Below, piece by piece: positions 13,680-22,184 of a DNA stretch of 41,660 bases. The position numbers were made by a program, and so were the translations under genes. Source of the stretch: a virus. The notes under the pieces are model-generated. The model ran no database searches. It was given only the letters and a program-made list of their open reading frames with translations, and had not been told where the DNA came from. The stretch spans positions 1 through 41,660 of IMG/VR virus record IMGVR_UViG_3300037246_000761, one strand, 5' to 3'. How positions within the stretch are numbered: position 1 is the stretch's first letter; every line of letters begins with the position of its first letter.

Positions 13680-15584
13680 TTAATCAACATCTTCATTTCT
13701 AACTGTGATGATTGTTTTCGGGGTATTTAAAGTTAAAATTATTTCTGGAGTTACATTTGAAATATTAATACTTAAAATATCTTCAGGTAAAACAATAGGA
13801 TCACCGTTAGATTTTATTAATGTTAAAATTACTTTACCTGACAAAATATCTTCTACTTCCCCTGTTGCGACAACAGCTGTTCCATTAACAATAGCAGTTT
13901 CTGCTTGGGGAGTACCACTACAAGAATTAGAAACTATTCCGTCTCCACTTGCAGTAGCGGTTTCTGCTTGTGGTGTTCCATCAGCTAATACAATTTCTAT
14001 AACTATTCCATCACCACTGGCAGTAGCGGTTTCAGCTTGTGGGGTTCCATCAGCTAAACTTGAAGTTATTCCATCTCCACTTGAAGTAGCAGTTTCTGCT
14101 TGGGGAGTACCTGAAGCAACTATCGGTCCTGTAGCTGTTCCTGTTCCACTGGCAGTCGCTGTCTCAGCTTGTGGTGTTCCATCAGCTAAACTTGAAACTA
14201 CCCCAGCTCCACTTGCAACAGCAGTATCTGCTTGTGGTGTTCCATCAGCTAAACTTGAAGTTATTCCGTCTCCACTTGAAGTAGCGGTTTCTGCTTGTGG
14301 TGTTCCATCTGCTAAACTTGATACTATACTATCACTGTTAGCAGTTGCTGTTTCTGCTTGTGGTATTCCTGAACCAGTTACTAAACCAGAAACTATAGCA
14401 ACCCCACTTACAGTAGCAGTTTCAGCTTGGGGAGTACCTGAACCAGAATTTGAAACCACACTATCACTACTGACAGTAGCAGTATCAGCTTGTGGTGTTC
14501 CATCAGCTAAACTTGAAGTTATTCCATCACCATTTGCAGTAGCAGTTTCAGCTTGGGGAGTACCTGAACCTGCACTGTCTACAACTATTCCAGTTCCGTT
14601 GACAGTTGCTGTCTCAGCTTGTGGGGTTCCGCTGCTAGAGTTTGAAACTACCCCATCACCACTTGAAGTAGCGGTTTCAGCTTGGGGAGTACCATCTGCT
14701 AAACTTGAAGTTATTCCGTCTCCACTTGAAGTAGCGGTTTCAGCTTGTGGGGTTCCATCAGCTAAACTTGAAGTTATTCCGTCTCCACTGGCAGTCGCTG
14801 TCTCAGCTTGTGGTGTTCCATCAGCTAAACTTGAAGTTATTCCGTCTCCACTTGAAGTAGCGGTTTCTGCTTGTGGTGTTCCATCTGCTAAACTTGAAGT
14901 TATTCCGTCTCCACTTGAAGTAGCGGTTTCAGCTTGGGGAGTACCTGACCCAGTAATTGGAGCTGCACCAGTTTCTTCAAGATAAATTAACGACCCCCAG
15001 GTTTCGTCATTTGCACCAGCCGATGTTGACAACACTGTACCTTCAGTTCCGGTTGCCGTTAATATTCGTGTAGCAGAACCTGCTGACATATCAGCACCTC
15101 CACCAGTAGCAACTTCAAAAGCACCTTGTTTTGTAAATGAGTTTGACCATGAATCACCACTAAAATCATCATCTTCTAAAGCACCACAAGCAATAGCAAT
15201 TGTATTAGCGATGTCAGTTAACGCGCCAGAAAAAGTCACAGAATTTGCAGCTGATACAGCAACGTCTTCAGCTGCGTTAACCGTTAAAGACGTACCGCTT
15301 AATTCATAAAACCATGCACATTGTTGAACAGCATTAGAAGATCCAATTGTAACTGCGGTTTCAGTACCATCAGACGTTTTACCAAAGAAAGAAACTAATC
15401 GTGAACCTTCAGTAAAATTTCTTAATAGTGAATAACCTGTTGGTGTTGTTACTGTACCTGACCCAGTACGACGCACAATAACGGCAACTAACGTATTATC
15501 GCTGGTTGCCGTTGCGCCAAGATTAACTGTGATCGATGATCCACGATTCGAATTTGATCCTACATTAACAACAGACTGAACCAT
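13680..15584 (-). CDS. Tail fibre-type repeat protein with seventeen repeats of about 21 residues
   Basis: 634 residues, AGGAG 9 nt before ATG 15584. Residues 1 to about 212 form a beta-rich, Thr/Ser/Gly-rich domain resembling phage receptor-binding or fibre heads. Then seventeen repeats with consensus G-T-P-Q-A-E-T-A-T-x-S-G-D-G-I follow, most ending T-S-S-L-A-D. A final stretch of about 57 residues (K-V-I-L-T-L-I-K...) is a separate small domain. Not collagen-like (no G-X-Y). Probably an extended, surface-exposed virion protein, placed with the fibre genes. Repeats differ at fixed positions, as expected from unequal recombination. Confidence 0.8.
   Translation of the reverse strand: MVQSVVNVGSNSNRGSSITVNLGATATSDNTLVAVIVRRTGSGTVTTPTGYSLLRNFTEGSRLVSFFGKTSDGTETAVTIGSSNAVQQCAWFYELSGTSLTVNAAEDVAVSAANSVTFSGALTDIANTIAIACGALEDDDFSGDSWSNSFTKQGAFEVATGGGADMSAGSATRILTATGTEGTVLSTSAGANDETWGSLIYLEETGAAPITGSGTPQAETATSSGDGITSSLADGTPQAETATSSGDGITSSLADGTPQAETATASGDGITSSLADGTPQAETATSSGDGITSSLADGTPQAETATSSGDGVVSNSSSGTPQAETATVNGTGIVVDSAGSGTPQAETATANGDGITSSLADGTPQADTATVSSDSVVSNSGSGTPQAETATVSGVAIVSGLVTGSGIPQAETATANSDSIVSSLADGTPQAETATSSGDGITSSLADGTPQADTAVASGAGVVSSLADGTPQAETATASGTGTATGPIVASGTPQAETATSSGDGITSSLADGTPQAETATASGDGIVIEIVLADGTPQAETATASGDGIVSNSCSGTPQAETAIVNGTAVVATGEVEDILSGKVILTLIKSNGDPIVLPEDILSINISNVTPEIILTLNTPKTIITVRNEDVD
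13848..14945 (-). repeat. Tandem array of about seventeen ~63-bp units within the fibre gene
   Basis: Each unit encodes G-T-P-Q-A-E-T-A plus about 13 variable residues. Units are mostly 63 bp, some 66 or 69. Several are near-identical (for example the four at 14690-14945), showing recent duplication. The array keeps the opposite strand open for 426 codons, which is a by-product of unit length divisible by three. Confidence 0.9.
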
Positions 15585-15604
15585 TATAAACCACTCCTAA
15601 AAAT

Positions 15605-15991
15605 TTAGGCAGAAGCGGAATATGTAAAGCTTGTTATGCTTACTGTTGATCCTGCACCGATTGTTGTTGCACTAAGTTCAATATCACCACCACCAGAAGT
15701 AAGTGTGACAGTACCTTGAAATACTTCATTACCATCTTGATCTTTGACAATAAATTTAGTTACTGCTGATGCACTACCTGTCGCATTTGTATCATCAGTA
15801 GTCGCAGCAAGTGTCATAGTGCCACCTGATGAAGCGCCAAATGCTACAGCACTTAAAAGTATTGTAGCTACTTCAGCCGATGCACCTGTTTGAAACTCAA
15901 TAGTTCCTTCAGAACCTGCACCAGTATTAACAAGGTCATCAATTAAATTCGCTAACGCATCACGCGCAGCTGTTATATGTACTAAAGCCAT
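15605..15991 (-). CDS. Small virion-associated protein, unknown
   Basis: 128 residues from ATG 15991, with AGGAAAGG about 9 nt upstream; the frame is open further but lacks a site. A short helix (A-A-R-D-A-L-A-N-L-I-D-D-L-V) precedes a Thr/Ser/Gly/Ala-rich beta domain, as in small fibre or decoration proteins. Composition matches the neighbouring fibre gene. Function unknown. Confidence 0.65.
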   Translation of the reverse strand: MALVHITAARDALANLIDDLVNTGAGSEGTIEFQTGASAEVATILLSAVAFGASSGGTMTLAATTDDTNATGSASAVTKFIVKDQDGNEVFQGTVTLTSGGGDIELSATTIGAGSTVSITSFTYSASA

Positions 15992-15992
15992 T

Positions 15993-16187
15993 TTACAATA
16001 CCTTTCCTGCTTTACGCCATTTTTTAACATTTGCAATTAATTCATCATTATTTGCACGGATGTTATATTTTGCATTTTTCATATAACCAGAAATACCCCC
16101 GGATTTATGTTTATGTTCAAAATCTTTTAACACCGTAAATTGACCAATGATTGATGTATTAGGTGTGGATGCTATTACTGTCGCCAT
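15993..16187 (-). CDS. Small basic protein, unknown
   Basis: 64 residues, AGGAAA upstream of ATG 16187, stop 1 nt before the next start. Lysine-rich C-terminal half (K-N-A-K-Y-N-I-R, N-V-K-K-W-R-K-A-G-K). No motif recognised. Sits among fibre genes, so a virion or fibre-assembly role is possible. Confidence 0.5.
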   Translation of the reverse strand: MATVIASTPNTSIIGQFTVLKDFEHKHKSGGISGYMKNAKYNIRANNDELIANVKKWRKAGKVL

Positions 16188-16217
16188 TATGATTTCCTTT
16201 CATGAGACGGGGTTTAT

Positions 16218-16499
16218 TTAAAACACTAAATTATATATTATTACGACTATCAAAGGTGATAAAAAGTCCATAAGTTCAAAAACTTTAGGTGGGTATATTT
16301 GACTGCCGTACTCTTTACATCCATACCAACCCATCGCCCAACCGCAACCAAACCATCCAATACCGAACAAGCTGAATAATAAAATCCAACCGACGGTAAT
16401 TGACGCATGATGTAGACCAAGACCTTTGAACCATCCTTTTTTATCTATCTTGATGATAAACTTAGGTAATTTAATTTTTGAGAAATTTATGTTAATCAT
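16218..16499 (-). CDS. Membrane protein within the fibre region
   Basis: 93 residues. Basic N-terminus (K-I-K-L-P-K-F-I-I-K-I-D-K-K), one or two spans (about 35-57, G-W-I-L-L-F-S-L-F-G-I-G, and the last 16 residues), with C-G-W-A-M-G-W-Y-G-C between. Starts overlapping the S74 fibre stop by 4 nt (ATGA). A membrane protein between fibre genes is unusual and could be a lysis or exclusion function. No family assigned. Confidence 0.6.
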   Translation of the reverse strand: MININFSKIKLPKFIIKIDKKGWFKGLGLHHASITVGWILLFSLFGIGWFGCGWAMGWYGCKEYGSQIYPPKVFELMDFLSPLIVVIIYNLVF

Positions 16500-18337
16500 G
16501 GTTCAAGTACCTCTATTCTAGAAATAAGATCATTAATGATTGTTTTTAAGGACTGGTTTTCAGTATCAACTTCTTGAATGTAAGCCAACATTGGTGCTAT
16601 GAATTCATTATATCTCAAAGCGTGTGTTTCATCATTTTCACCTTCATTATAAACAGCGTAACCAGCCCAATCAAAATCAGGATCAATTGCATTCATTTCT
16701 GCTTTTACTGCTTGTGCCATATGCCCAGTATGAGGTCTTGAATGGGTTACAATACGTTGTTCAATTGCAAGTTCTTTTTCGTATTCTTCCATGACAGGTT
16801 TGTCAAAATAAACCTGTTCCATTTCACCAGTTTCTTTATTCTTACGTTTCTTTAGTTTACCATCTTTACGAATTTTAATTTTTTCAAAACGCTTTATTCT
16901 ATGTTTACAAGGAACTTCAATTTCATCAAACTCACCAGTTCCTTCATTTTCTACATATTCAATTTTAATTGCGTCAATTTCATCAACAGCTTGACGTTTG
17001 CCCATAATAGCGGGGACAGCCTTTTGAACAACTTTGTCTTTGAAGGTGAAAATGCGCGGTGAAAGGTTTTTCATTAACTGAACATATGGCGAACCTTTGA
17101 CAGCACCTTCATCATCTTTGCGATTTGCATCTGATACAGTTACAGCATTTTGAGTAAATACATTATCAAACTCTTTTGAAGCTGATCCAAGATCATATAC
17201 TTCTGTAGTTTCAGGTGCTAAACGAGCATTATTTAGATTAAGTTGTTCTGCTCCTGACGCCCAAAATTGAAACTGTTCTGCGGAATGAACATATAATAGT
17301 CTCCCTCTCTGATTAGCATTATCTGAAAAAACAAATCCTTGGGCAGATGTCATCGCACCTGGTCCTGTAAACTCCATATAGTTATTATCATCAATATTCT
17401 TATCAAGAACTAATAAACTATCAGCATTAAGTGGATTACCAGTTTTTCCTAGAGTCTCATCTACAAGATGCACTAATTTATCTGGATTATCAGTACCTAT
17501 TCCAATACTACCACTACCTTCAATAACTAATCTAACTTTCTGTGAACTTCCCCCAAGGAAATAATGACCAGCTGAACCATCCATACCTTCATAAACCATA
17601 CTACCCGCAACAGTAAACGGTAATGTACCTCCAGTTCCATCAGAACGATATAACGCTGGATTATTAATATTTACAACGGGGGTTGATCTACCATTTATGA
17701 ATCTAGTATATCCATATACAGTGTTTTCAAGTTCTCCAGTTTCATTAAACCCCGCAGCAGGAACATCAATACCCGTCGCTGTTTTAACTGTTAATTCCCA
17801 ATAAGTAGCACTACCGGAAGAGTTTTGTGATTTATTTCTTATTGCAGAAATACCTACACCTCCACCTGAAATATCTGAGTTCGTAACTTCCCAACCACCA
17901 ATAACTTGATCATTAACAAGAGCTGCATCAGTATTAGTTTGAGAAAAGTTAGGGGCTGTACCTTCTTGTTCTAAATCATTACCAATATTAATAATATCTG
18001 CGCCTGATTGATCTAATTCAGTACCTGGGATATGCCCTTGTAAAACATTCCAATGAGAACTATCAAACGTTTCAGGTCCGATAGGTAGATCATCTGGATT
18101 AGGGGCAAATACAGTACCAGCTTGTGTTACTGTTTCTTGAGCGGTTGTATATGTAGTTCCAGAATTATAAGCGGTAGGTGCTCCATAAACCTTAGCTGTT
18201 TTTATTACTCCAGTTAAAGTTTTTATTGTTCCACTTAATCGTGTCGTAGTTGTGTCTTGTGTAGAATTAGCAACATCACTAATTGTTTGTAAATCAACAC
18301 CAGCATTGTCTAAATCTGTTGCGCTTGGTTTAACCAT
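16496..18337 (-). CDS. Tail fibre/spike with C-terminal S74 intramolecular chaperone
   Basis: 613 residues. N-terminal part is beta/Gly/Ser-rich, with helical start (A-T-D-L-D-N-A-G-V-D-L). The C-terminal part begins S-D-A-N-R-K with Ser402 and Lys407, matching the Ser-Lys pair used for self-cleavage in S74 chaperones (endosialidase family). It ends with H-T-G-H-M-A-Q-A-V near 553 and L-R-Y-N-E-F-I-A-P-M-L-A-Y-I-Q-E-V then a coiled coil. The chaperone (about 212 residues) should trimerise the fibre and be released. No sialidase motif is visible in the fibre body. Confidence 0.88.
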   Translation of the reverse strand: MVKPSATDLDNAGVDLQTISDVANSTQDTTTTRLSGTIKTLTGVIKTAKVYGAPTAYNSGTTYTTAQETVTQAGTVFAPNPDDLPIGPETFDSSHWNVLQGHIPGTELDQSGADIINIGNDLEQEGTAPNFSQTNTDAALVNDQVIGGWEVTNSDISGGGVGISAIRNKSQNSSGSATYWELTVKTATGIDVPAAGFNETGELENTVYGYTRFINGRSTPVVNINNPALYRSDGTGGTLPFTVAGSMVYEGMDGSAGHYFLGGSSQKVRLVIEGSGSIGIGTDNPDKLVHLVDETLGKTGNPLNADSLLVLDKNIDDNNYMEFTGPGAMTSAQGFVFSDNANQRGRLLYVHSAEQFQFWASGAEQLNLNNARLAPETTEVYDLGSASKEFDNVFTQNAVTVSDANRKDDEGAVKGSPYVQLMKNLSPRIFTFKDKVVQKAVPAIMGKRQAVDEIDAIKIEYVENEGTGEFDEIEVPCKHRIKRFEKIKIRKDGKLKKRKNKETGEMEQVYFDKPVMEEYEKELAIEQRIVTHSRPHTGHMAQAVKAEMNAIDPDFDWAGYAVYNEGENDETHALRYNEFIAPMLAYIQEVDTENQSLKTIINDLISRIEVLEP

Positions 18338-18340
18338 TTT

Positions 18341-20869
18341 TTAAACTCCATCAAAATCATAATAGCGTGAGTCATAATTAATCGCATTAACACCTACTCT
18401 TTGATTATCACTAGTATCAGTTTCTGTCACAATGAAAGCAGTACCCACATCTTGTGTTGATTGTTCAACTAACGTGTATGTTGCAATTGCGTAATTAGTT
18501 TCAACGAAAGATAAACTTAATTCTAAATCTACTCCAATAGTAACAATGTTATCGGCGATAGTCAATATTTGTTCTGCGATTACTGTTCCATCAAATAATT
18601 GTAAAAATATTACCCAAGTAGTATCTACATCATCTGGGACGATCTGTGAAAGAGTTATTGCAACCCCGTTCACATCATCAACTGTTCCTGAATATAAACC
18701 CCCTTGTGTATCATCAGTTACAGCAATTCGATTAGATCGTCTTAAAAGATTAGCTTCTGACGTTGCAGAAAATCTTAAAGTTTCATAATTAAATACTATT
18801 TTTTGAAACGCTCTATGAGCATGCCAAGTAGCTTGATCTGAACTATTTACACCAACAGTTTCAAGTTTTTTTGGATTCACGGGGTTAGTAGCTCCTACTG
18901 TAATAGATAAGCGAGCGCCATCAATCGGAGAAGTATATATAGCTTCTACACCATCGTAATCATTTATATTACCAAAACTAACTGTTCTTACTTCAGTATC
19001 AGGGATTTTATTTCTATGATTAAATAATAAAGTAGAAACTGTATTAAGACCCTCAAACAACATACTTAATAAATTACCTGATCTATTAGGGAATGAGAAT
19101 ATCGCAGTACATACTGCTTCTGCCATTTCTTCAAACGATATTTGGTCATCATCGAATGTCCAGTTAAATTTTCGAGCATCATCATTACTAAATTGAACAG
19201 CTATAGCATTATCTTGTTCAAATATTTCTGCAAAATCAATATCATCAACTGTTAATCGCCCTATAAATTGATCTAATGCAGTAGCGATATATATATCACG
19301 ACCAAATTCAGAAGCAACATTACCTTGAGATACTCCTAAATTATCAAACGTTTCAATGATTCTAATCACATCCATTGATAGTTTTCTAGCTTTTCCTGAA
19401 ATTGCTTGTGAATTATTCTCTGTTGAAACATAAACTGTTGTTACTTCACCGAAATCTGTTTCATTTACAGGAGAAGAAGAATATAAATCTTTCCATTTAA
19501 CAGTATCAACTACAGTTGATGTTCCACTTAAAGTCGTATCTGTTAATCGTCTAGCTCTTACTTTAGCTCTACCTGTAAAACTAGGGGTTGCTTCTAAAGT
19601 TACCCCTATTTGTGCAGGTCCAGTTTCTCCACTTGCATCCCCTTCTAATGTAATTTCAAAAGTTTCAATTGGTCCAATATCAGCAAAGTCTTCATTAACT
19701 GGGGTAACTTCTATTTCAATATCAACATTTAATGATGTTCTTGTTACCCCATCATCCTCATATAAACCATTAGTAGCTACAAAATTACATATAATTTTTG
19801 TGGCATCAGGATCAGATACAAAAAATGGACCAATATAATTAGCTTCATCTGTTTGTACCATATTAACATCAGAAAGATCATCAGTTACTGGGCCTAAAGC
19901 AGCAAGTTTTACTTCCCAACCAAAATTAGGATCGTCAACTTCAAATTTAGAAGCTGTAATTGATCCAGTTTTAACAATATACTGTCCATTAAATCTAACT
20001 TTAGCTCCTGGTCCTGCACCAGAATCCCAAACAGCGTTAGATATAGTAATAGAATCACCATTATTCATTACAGTAGTAAAATCAACAGTTGCACCTGATG
20101 CTCTATCACAACGATCAGTTGCAGTAAAAAACACATCATCTCCACCTAAAAACGATACTTCATTTGGGGCTTGGAGATGTATTCCATCTACGTTTTGCAC
20201 TCTTGATGTTTCAACTAAAGGTTCTGTAATAGCACTACCAATTAGTATTTGAGGTGAACCAGAATTAGGAGAAGTATTTATATCATATAATTCTATATCA
20301 GTTCCTGAAATCTGCTCTGCTGGAGTATCTCCATCTAAAATATCTGAAGATGATAAAGAAAAACTACCACGACCGATACACATATATGCAAACTCAAATT
20401 CTACATTATTTATAAACTTTCTATAAGGAGAAGCTATTAAATCAGGATAAGCTCTAACACTTCCATATATATCAGCTATTCTCTGGCCTATACGAACTGT
20501 ATTTTGTTTTCCAGATAATGAATTATTAGGAGATCTTCTTTGTTGATTAGAAGGTGCAGTAGCTGGGTCAATAACAGGAGCAGATGGTCTAAATATAAAC
20601 GCAACTGCTACAGAAGCTACTACTATTCCTAAAATAACAAATCCAACAGTAATTGGATCTGAAGGATGCTCAATTACTGTAATTTCTGTACATTCTAGTA
20701 AAGTTCTAATGTCATTTTCACAAGTTGGGGTAATATCTATATCATCTTGATAAACTCTAGTTGTTTGAGGATTAAAACGTTCTTTTAACAATTTACCTAA
20801 TTCAGAAGGTTCAATTGTTAATTGTTCAATATTATTTGAAAAAGTATCTGTTTTAATATTAATTATCAT
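18341..20869 (-). CDS. Central tail tip / host-specificity protein (J-like)
   Basis: 842 residues, second largest virion gene. A small N-terminal domain, a hydrophobic segment (about 73-92, V-G-F-V-I-L-G-I-V-V-A-S-V-A-V) and then N-N-S-L-S-G-K-Q-N near 115 and I-Y-G-S-V-R-A-Y-P-D-L, which recall tip attachment proteins of lambda J type. Mid region is beta-rich with fibronectin-like strands. Gene order tape measure, two minor tail proteins, NlpC-like protein, J, fibre matches lambda. Role: baseplate hub that meets the receptor and triggers ejection. Confidence 0.8.
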   Translation of the reverse strand: MIINIKTDTFSNNIEQLTIEPSELGKLLKERFNPQTTRVYQDDIDITPTCENDIRTLLECTEITVIEHPSDPITVGFVILGIVVASVAVAFIFRPSAPVIDPATAPSNQQRRSPNNSLSGKQNTVRIGQRIADIYGSVRAYPDLIASPYRKFINNVEFEFAYMCIGRGSFSLSSSDILDGDTPAEQISGTDIELYDINTSPNSGSPQILIGSAITEPLVETSRVQNVDGIHLQAPNEVSFLGGDDVFFTATDRCDRASGATVDFTTVMNNGDSITISNAVWDSGAGPGAKVRFNGQYIVKTGSITASKFEVDDPNFGWEVKLAALGPVTDDLSDVNMVQTDEANYIGPFFVSDPDATKIICNFVATNGLYEDDGVTRTSLNVDIEIEVTPVNEDFADIGPIETFEITLEGDASGETGPAQIGVTLEATPSFTGRAKVRARRLTDTTLSGTSTVVDTVKWKDLYSSSPVNETDFGEVTTVYVSTENNSQAISGKARKLSMDVIRIIETFDNLGVSQGNVASEFGRDIYIATALDQFIGRLTVDDIDFAEIFEQDNAIAVQFSNDDARKFNWTFDDDQISFEEMAEAVCTAIFSFPNRSGNLLSMLFEGLNTVSTLLFNHRNKIPDTEVRTVSFGNINDYDGVEAIYTSPIDGARLSITVGATNPVNPKKLETVGVNSSDQATWHAHRAFQKIVFNYETLRFSATSEANLLRRSNRIAVTDDTQGGLYSGTVDDVNGVAITLSQIVPDDVDTTWVIFLQLFDGTVIAEQILTIADNIVTIGVDLELSLSFVETNYAIATYTLVEQSTQDVGTAFIVTETDTSDNQRVGVNAINYDSRYYDFDGV

Positions 20870-21212
20870 AAATAAAATACCTTAATCTTGAATATCTTTT
20901 ATTAAAAATAATCAAACTTTCTGCTCGTGAACGGGGGTATTCACAATGATGAACAATATTGTCAAAAAACACCCCAACATGGTATCTTCTTATTTTATGT
21001 TTATCGTTTTCTCCTCTAACAATACATCCCTCTATAGGTTCTTTAATTTCTTTAAATCCTGGTGCAGCCTTAAGTCGTTTTGAAGCAAATTTTGTATTTA
21101 CATAAGCAAAATCAGGAAGAACTATATTTAAAACTTCACGAAAAATTGCTTGAACATGATGCCAACAATGATAAGAATTATAGTTAAATGTTCTTCCTAA
21201 ATACTTATCCAC
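20859..21212 (-). CDS. NlpC/P60-like tail-tip peptidase (lambda K-like)
   Basis: 117 residues. Candidate catalytic Cys16 in Y-H-C-W-H-H at the start of a helix, and a following R-R-Y-H-V-G-V-F-F strand with the His, then H-H-C-E. This is the Cys-His order of NlpC/P60 enzymes. It lies between minor tail proteins and the J-like gene, where lambda K lies. It may cut peptidoglycan during DNA entry or only act in tip assembly. Overlaps both neighbours slightly. Confidence 0.7.
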   Translation of the reverse strand: MDKYLGRTFNYNSYHCWHHVQAIFREVLNIVLPDFAYVNTKFASKRLKAAPGFKEIKEPIEGCIVRGENDKHKIRRYHVGVFFDNIVHHCEYPRSRAESLIIFNKRYSRLRYFIYDN

Positions 21213-21708
21213 TTACAAATCCTCTCAACATTGGAAATCTTTCAATAGTAAATAATTCACCTGTTCTATTTATATTAATATTAGGAGCTTTAGCAACTAA
21301 AATTGATCTTCCTTTTGTTAAAGGTATATCAACTAAACGTAATACAAACGGTCCTTCTAAAATTGTTGTTAAATCATCAGAACGATAAGCCCTATAGGTG
21401 AATACAGGGTAAGTATCGAAAGTGTCTGCTTCTCTGATGTTTTGAATCTCTCCAGCAACTACACCTAAATCAGCTAACTCTATTTTTATACTATCATCAA
21501 TATTAGTTGATTGACCACTTCTAAGAACTTTCATCGGGGTAAATTCAAAAAACTGTTGTGATAAATCTTCTAATGTTACTGTAATTCCCTGAGAATTATT
21601 TCTTACTAAAAAATAATCCTGTGAAAAACTAGGATGAGTTATTTCAATTGTCTCATAGGCAAAAACCTGAGATGATGTGTTTAAGAAAAATTCTATTAAG
21701 TCTTCCAT
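21205..21708 (-). CDS. DUF1833-like minor tail protein
   Basis: 167 residues, beta-rich: Y-E-T-I-E-I-T-H-P-S-F near 18-28, then F-T-P-M-K-V-L-R and I-E-L-A-D-L-G-V-V-A-G-E-I at about 75-87. The pattern recalls DUF1833 tail-tip proteins encoded after the tape measure. Overlaps the neighbours by 1 and 8 nt, within the tail operon. Function inferred from position. Confidence 0.65.
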   Translation of the reverse strand: MEDLIEFFLNTSSQVFAYETIEITHPSFSQDYFLVRNNSQGITVTLEDLSQQFFEFTPMKVLRSGQSTNIDDSIKIELADLGVVAGEIQNIREADTFDTYPVFTYRAYRSDDLTTILEGPFVLRLVDIPLTKGRSILVAKAPNININRTGELFTIERFPMLRGFVSG

Positions 21709-22184
21709 CAGAATAATGTCGCCGGCATTGTTGTGTTAGTTAAAAATTCAAGGGTATTCAACCAGTTTAAAGTATCATCCCCGTAAGCACTGTATAAATC
21801 GAAATATGAAGAATTATAATCATCATCTACAAATTGTGGTTCTACTTCAAGCTGCATTGAAACAGTATGAGAAGTACCGCTTGATCGATCTAAAGAAAAA
21901 CTCCCAGGTATCATTATAGCTGAATATTCTTCTAAAGCATTATTATCTATTAATAAATCTATTTCAAAAGGTATTGCACCTTGATCAATAATAGTCTCAA
22001 AGAAACTAACTAAATATTGATACCCTAAATCATTAGTAAAAAATGACACATCTACAATACGAGAAGCGCCGTCAAAATCTTTTCTAGTACGACCAACACC
22101 ACCTTCTAATCCTACATAAATAACACCAGATTGAAACCTAACCCCATATGTAGCTTCATCAGGTATTAAAGTAAATTTGGTCAT
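21708..22184 (-). CDS. Minor tail protein (distal tail-like)
   Basis: 158 residues starting M-T-K-F-T-L-I-P-D, with F-F-T-N-D-L-G-Y-Q-Y-L-V-S-F-F and a beta region ending Q-L-E-V-E-P-Q-F-V. Length and place, directly after the tape measure and overlapping it by 4 nt, match lambda M/L-type or distal tail proteins that cap the tube. No specific family motif beyond that. Confidence 0.65.
   Translation of the reverse strand: MTKFTLIPDEATYGVRFQSGVIYVGLEGGVGRTRKDFDGASRIVDVSFFTNDLGYQYLVSFFETIIDQGAIPFEIDLLIDNNALEEYSAIMIPGSFSLDRSSGTSHTVSMQLEVEPQFVDDDYNSSYFDLYSAYGDDTLNWLNTLEFLTNTTMPATLF

Noticed and set aside
13848-14945. Regular repeats considered as a CRISPR array
   Set aside because: Units are contiguous coding repeats, without constant short repeats separated by unique spacers; no cas genes.
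13705-14985. Long + strand open frame (426 codons) opposite the fibre repeats
   Set aside because: It arises because the ~63-bp repeat has no stop in that frame; no ribosome site or promoter, and the opposite strand encodes a coherent virion protein.
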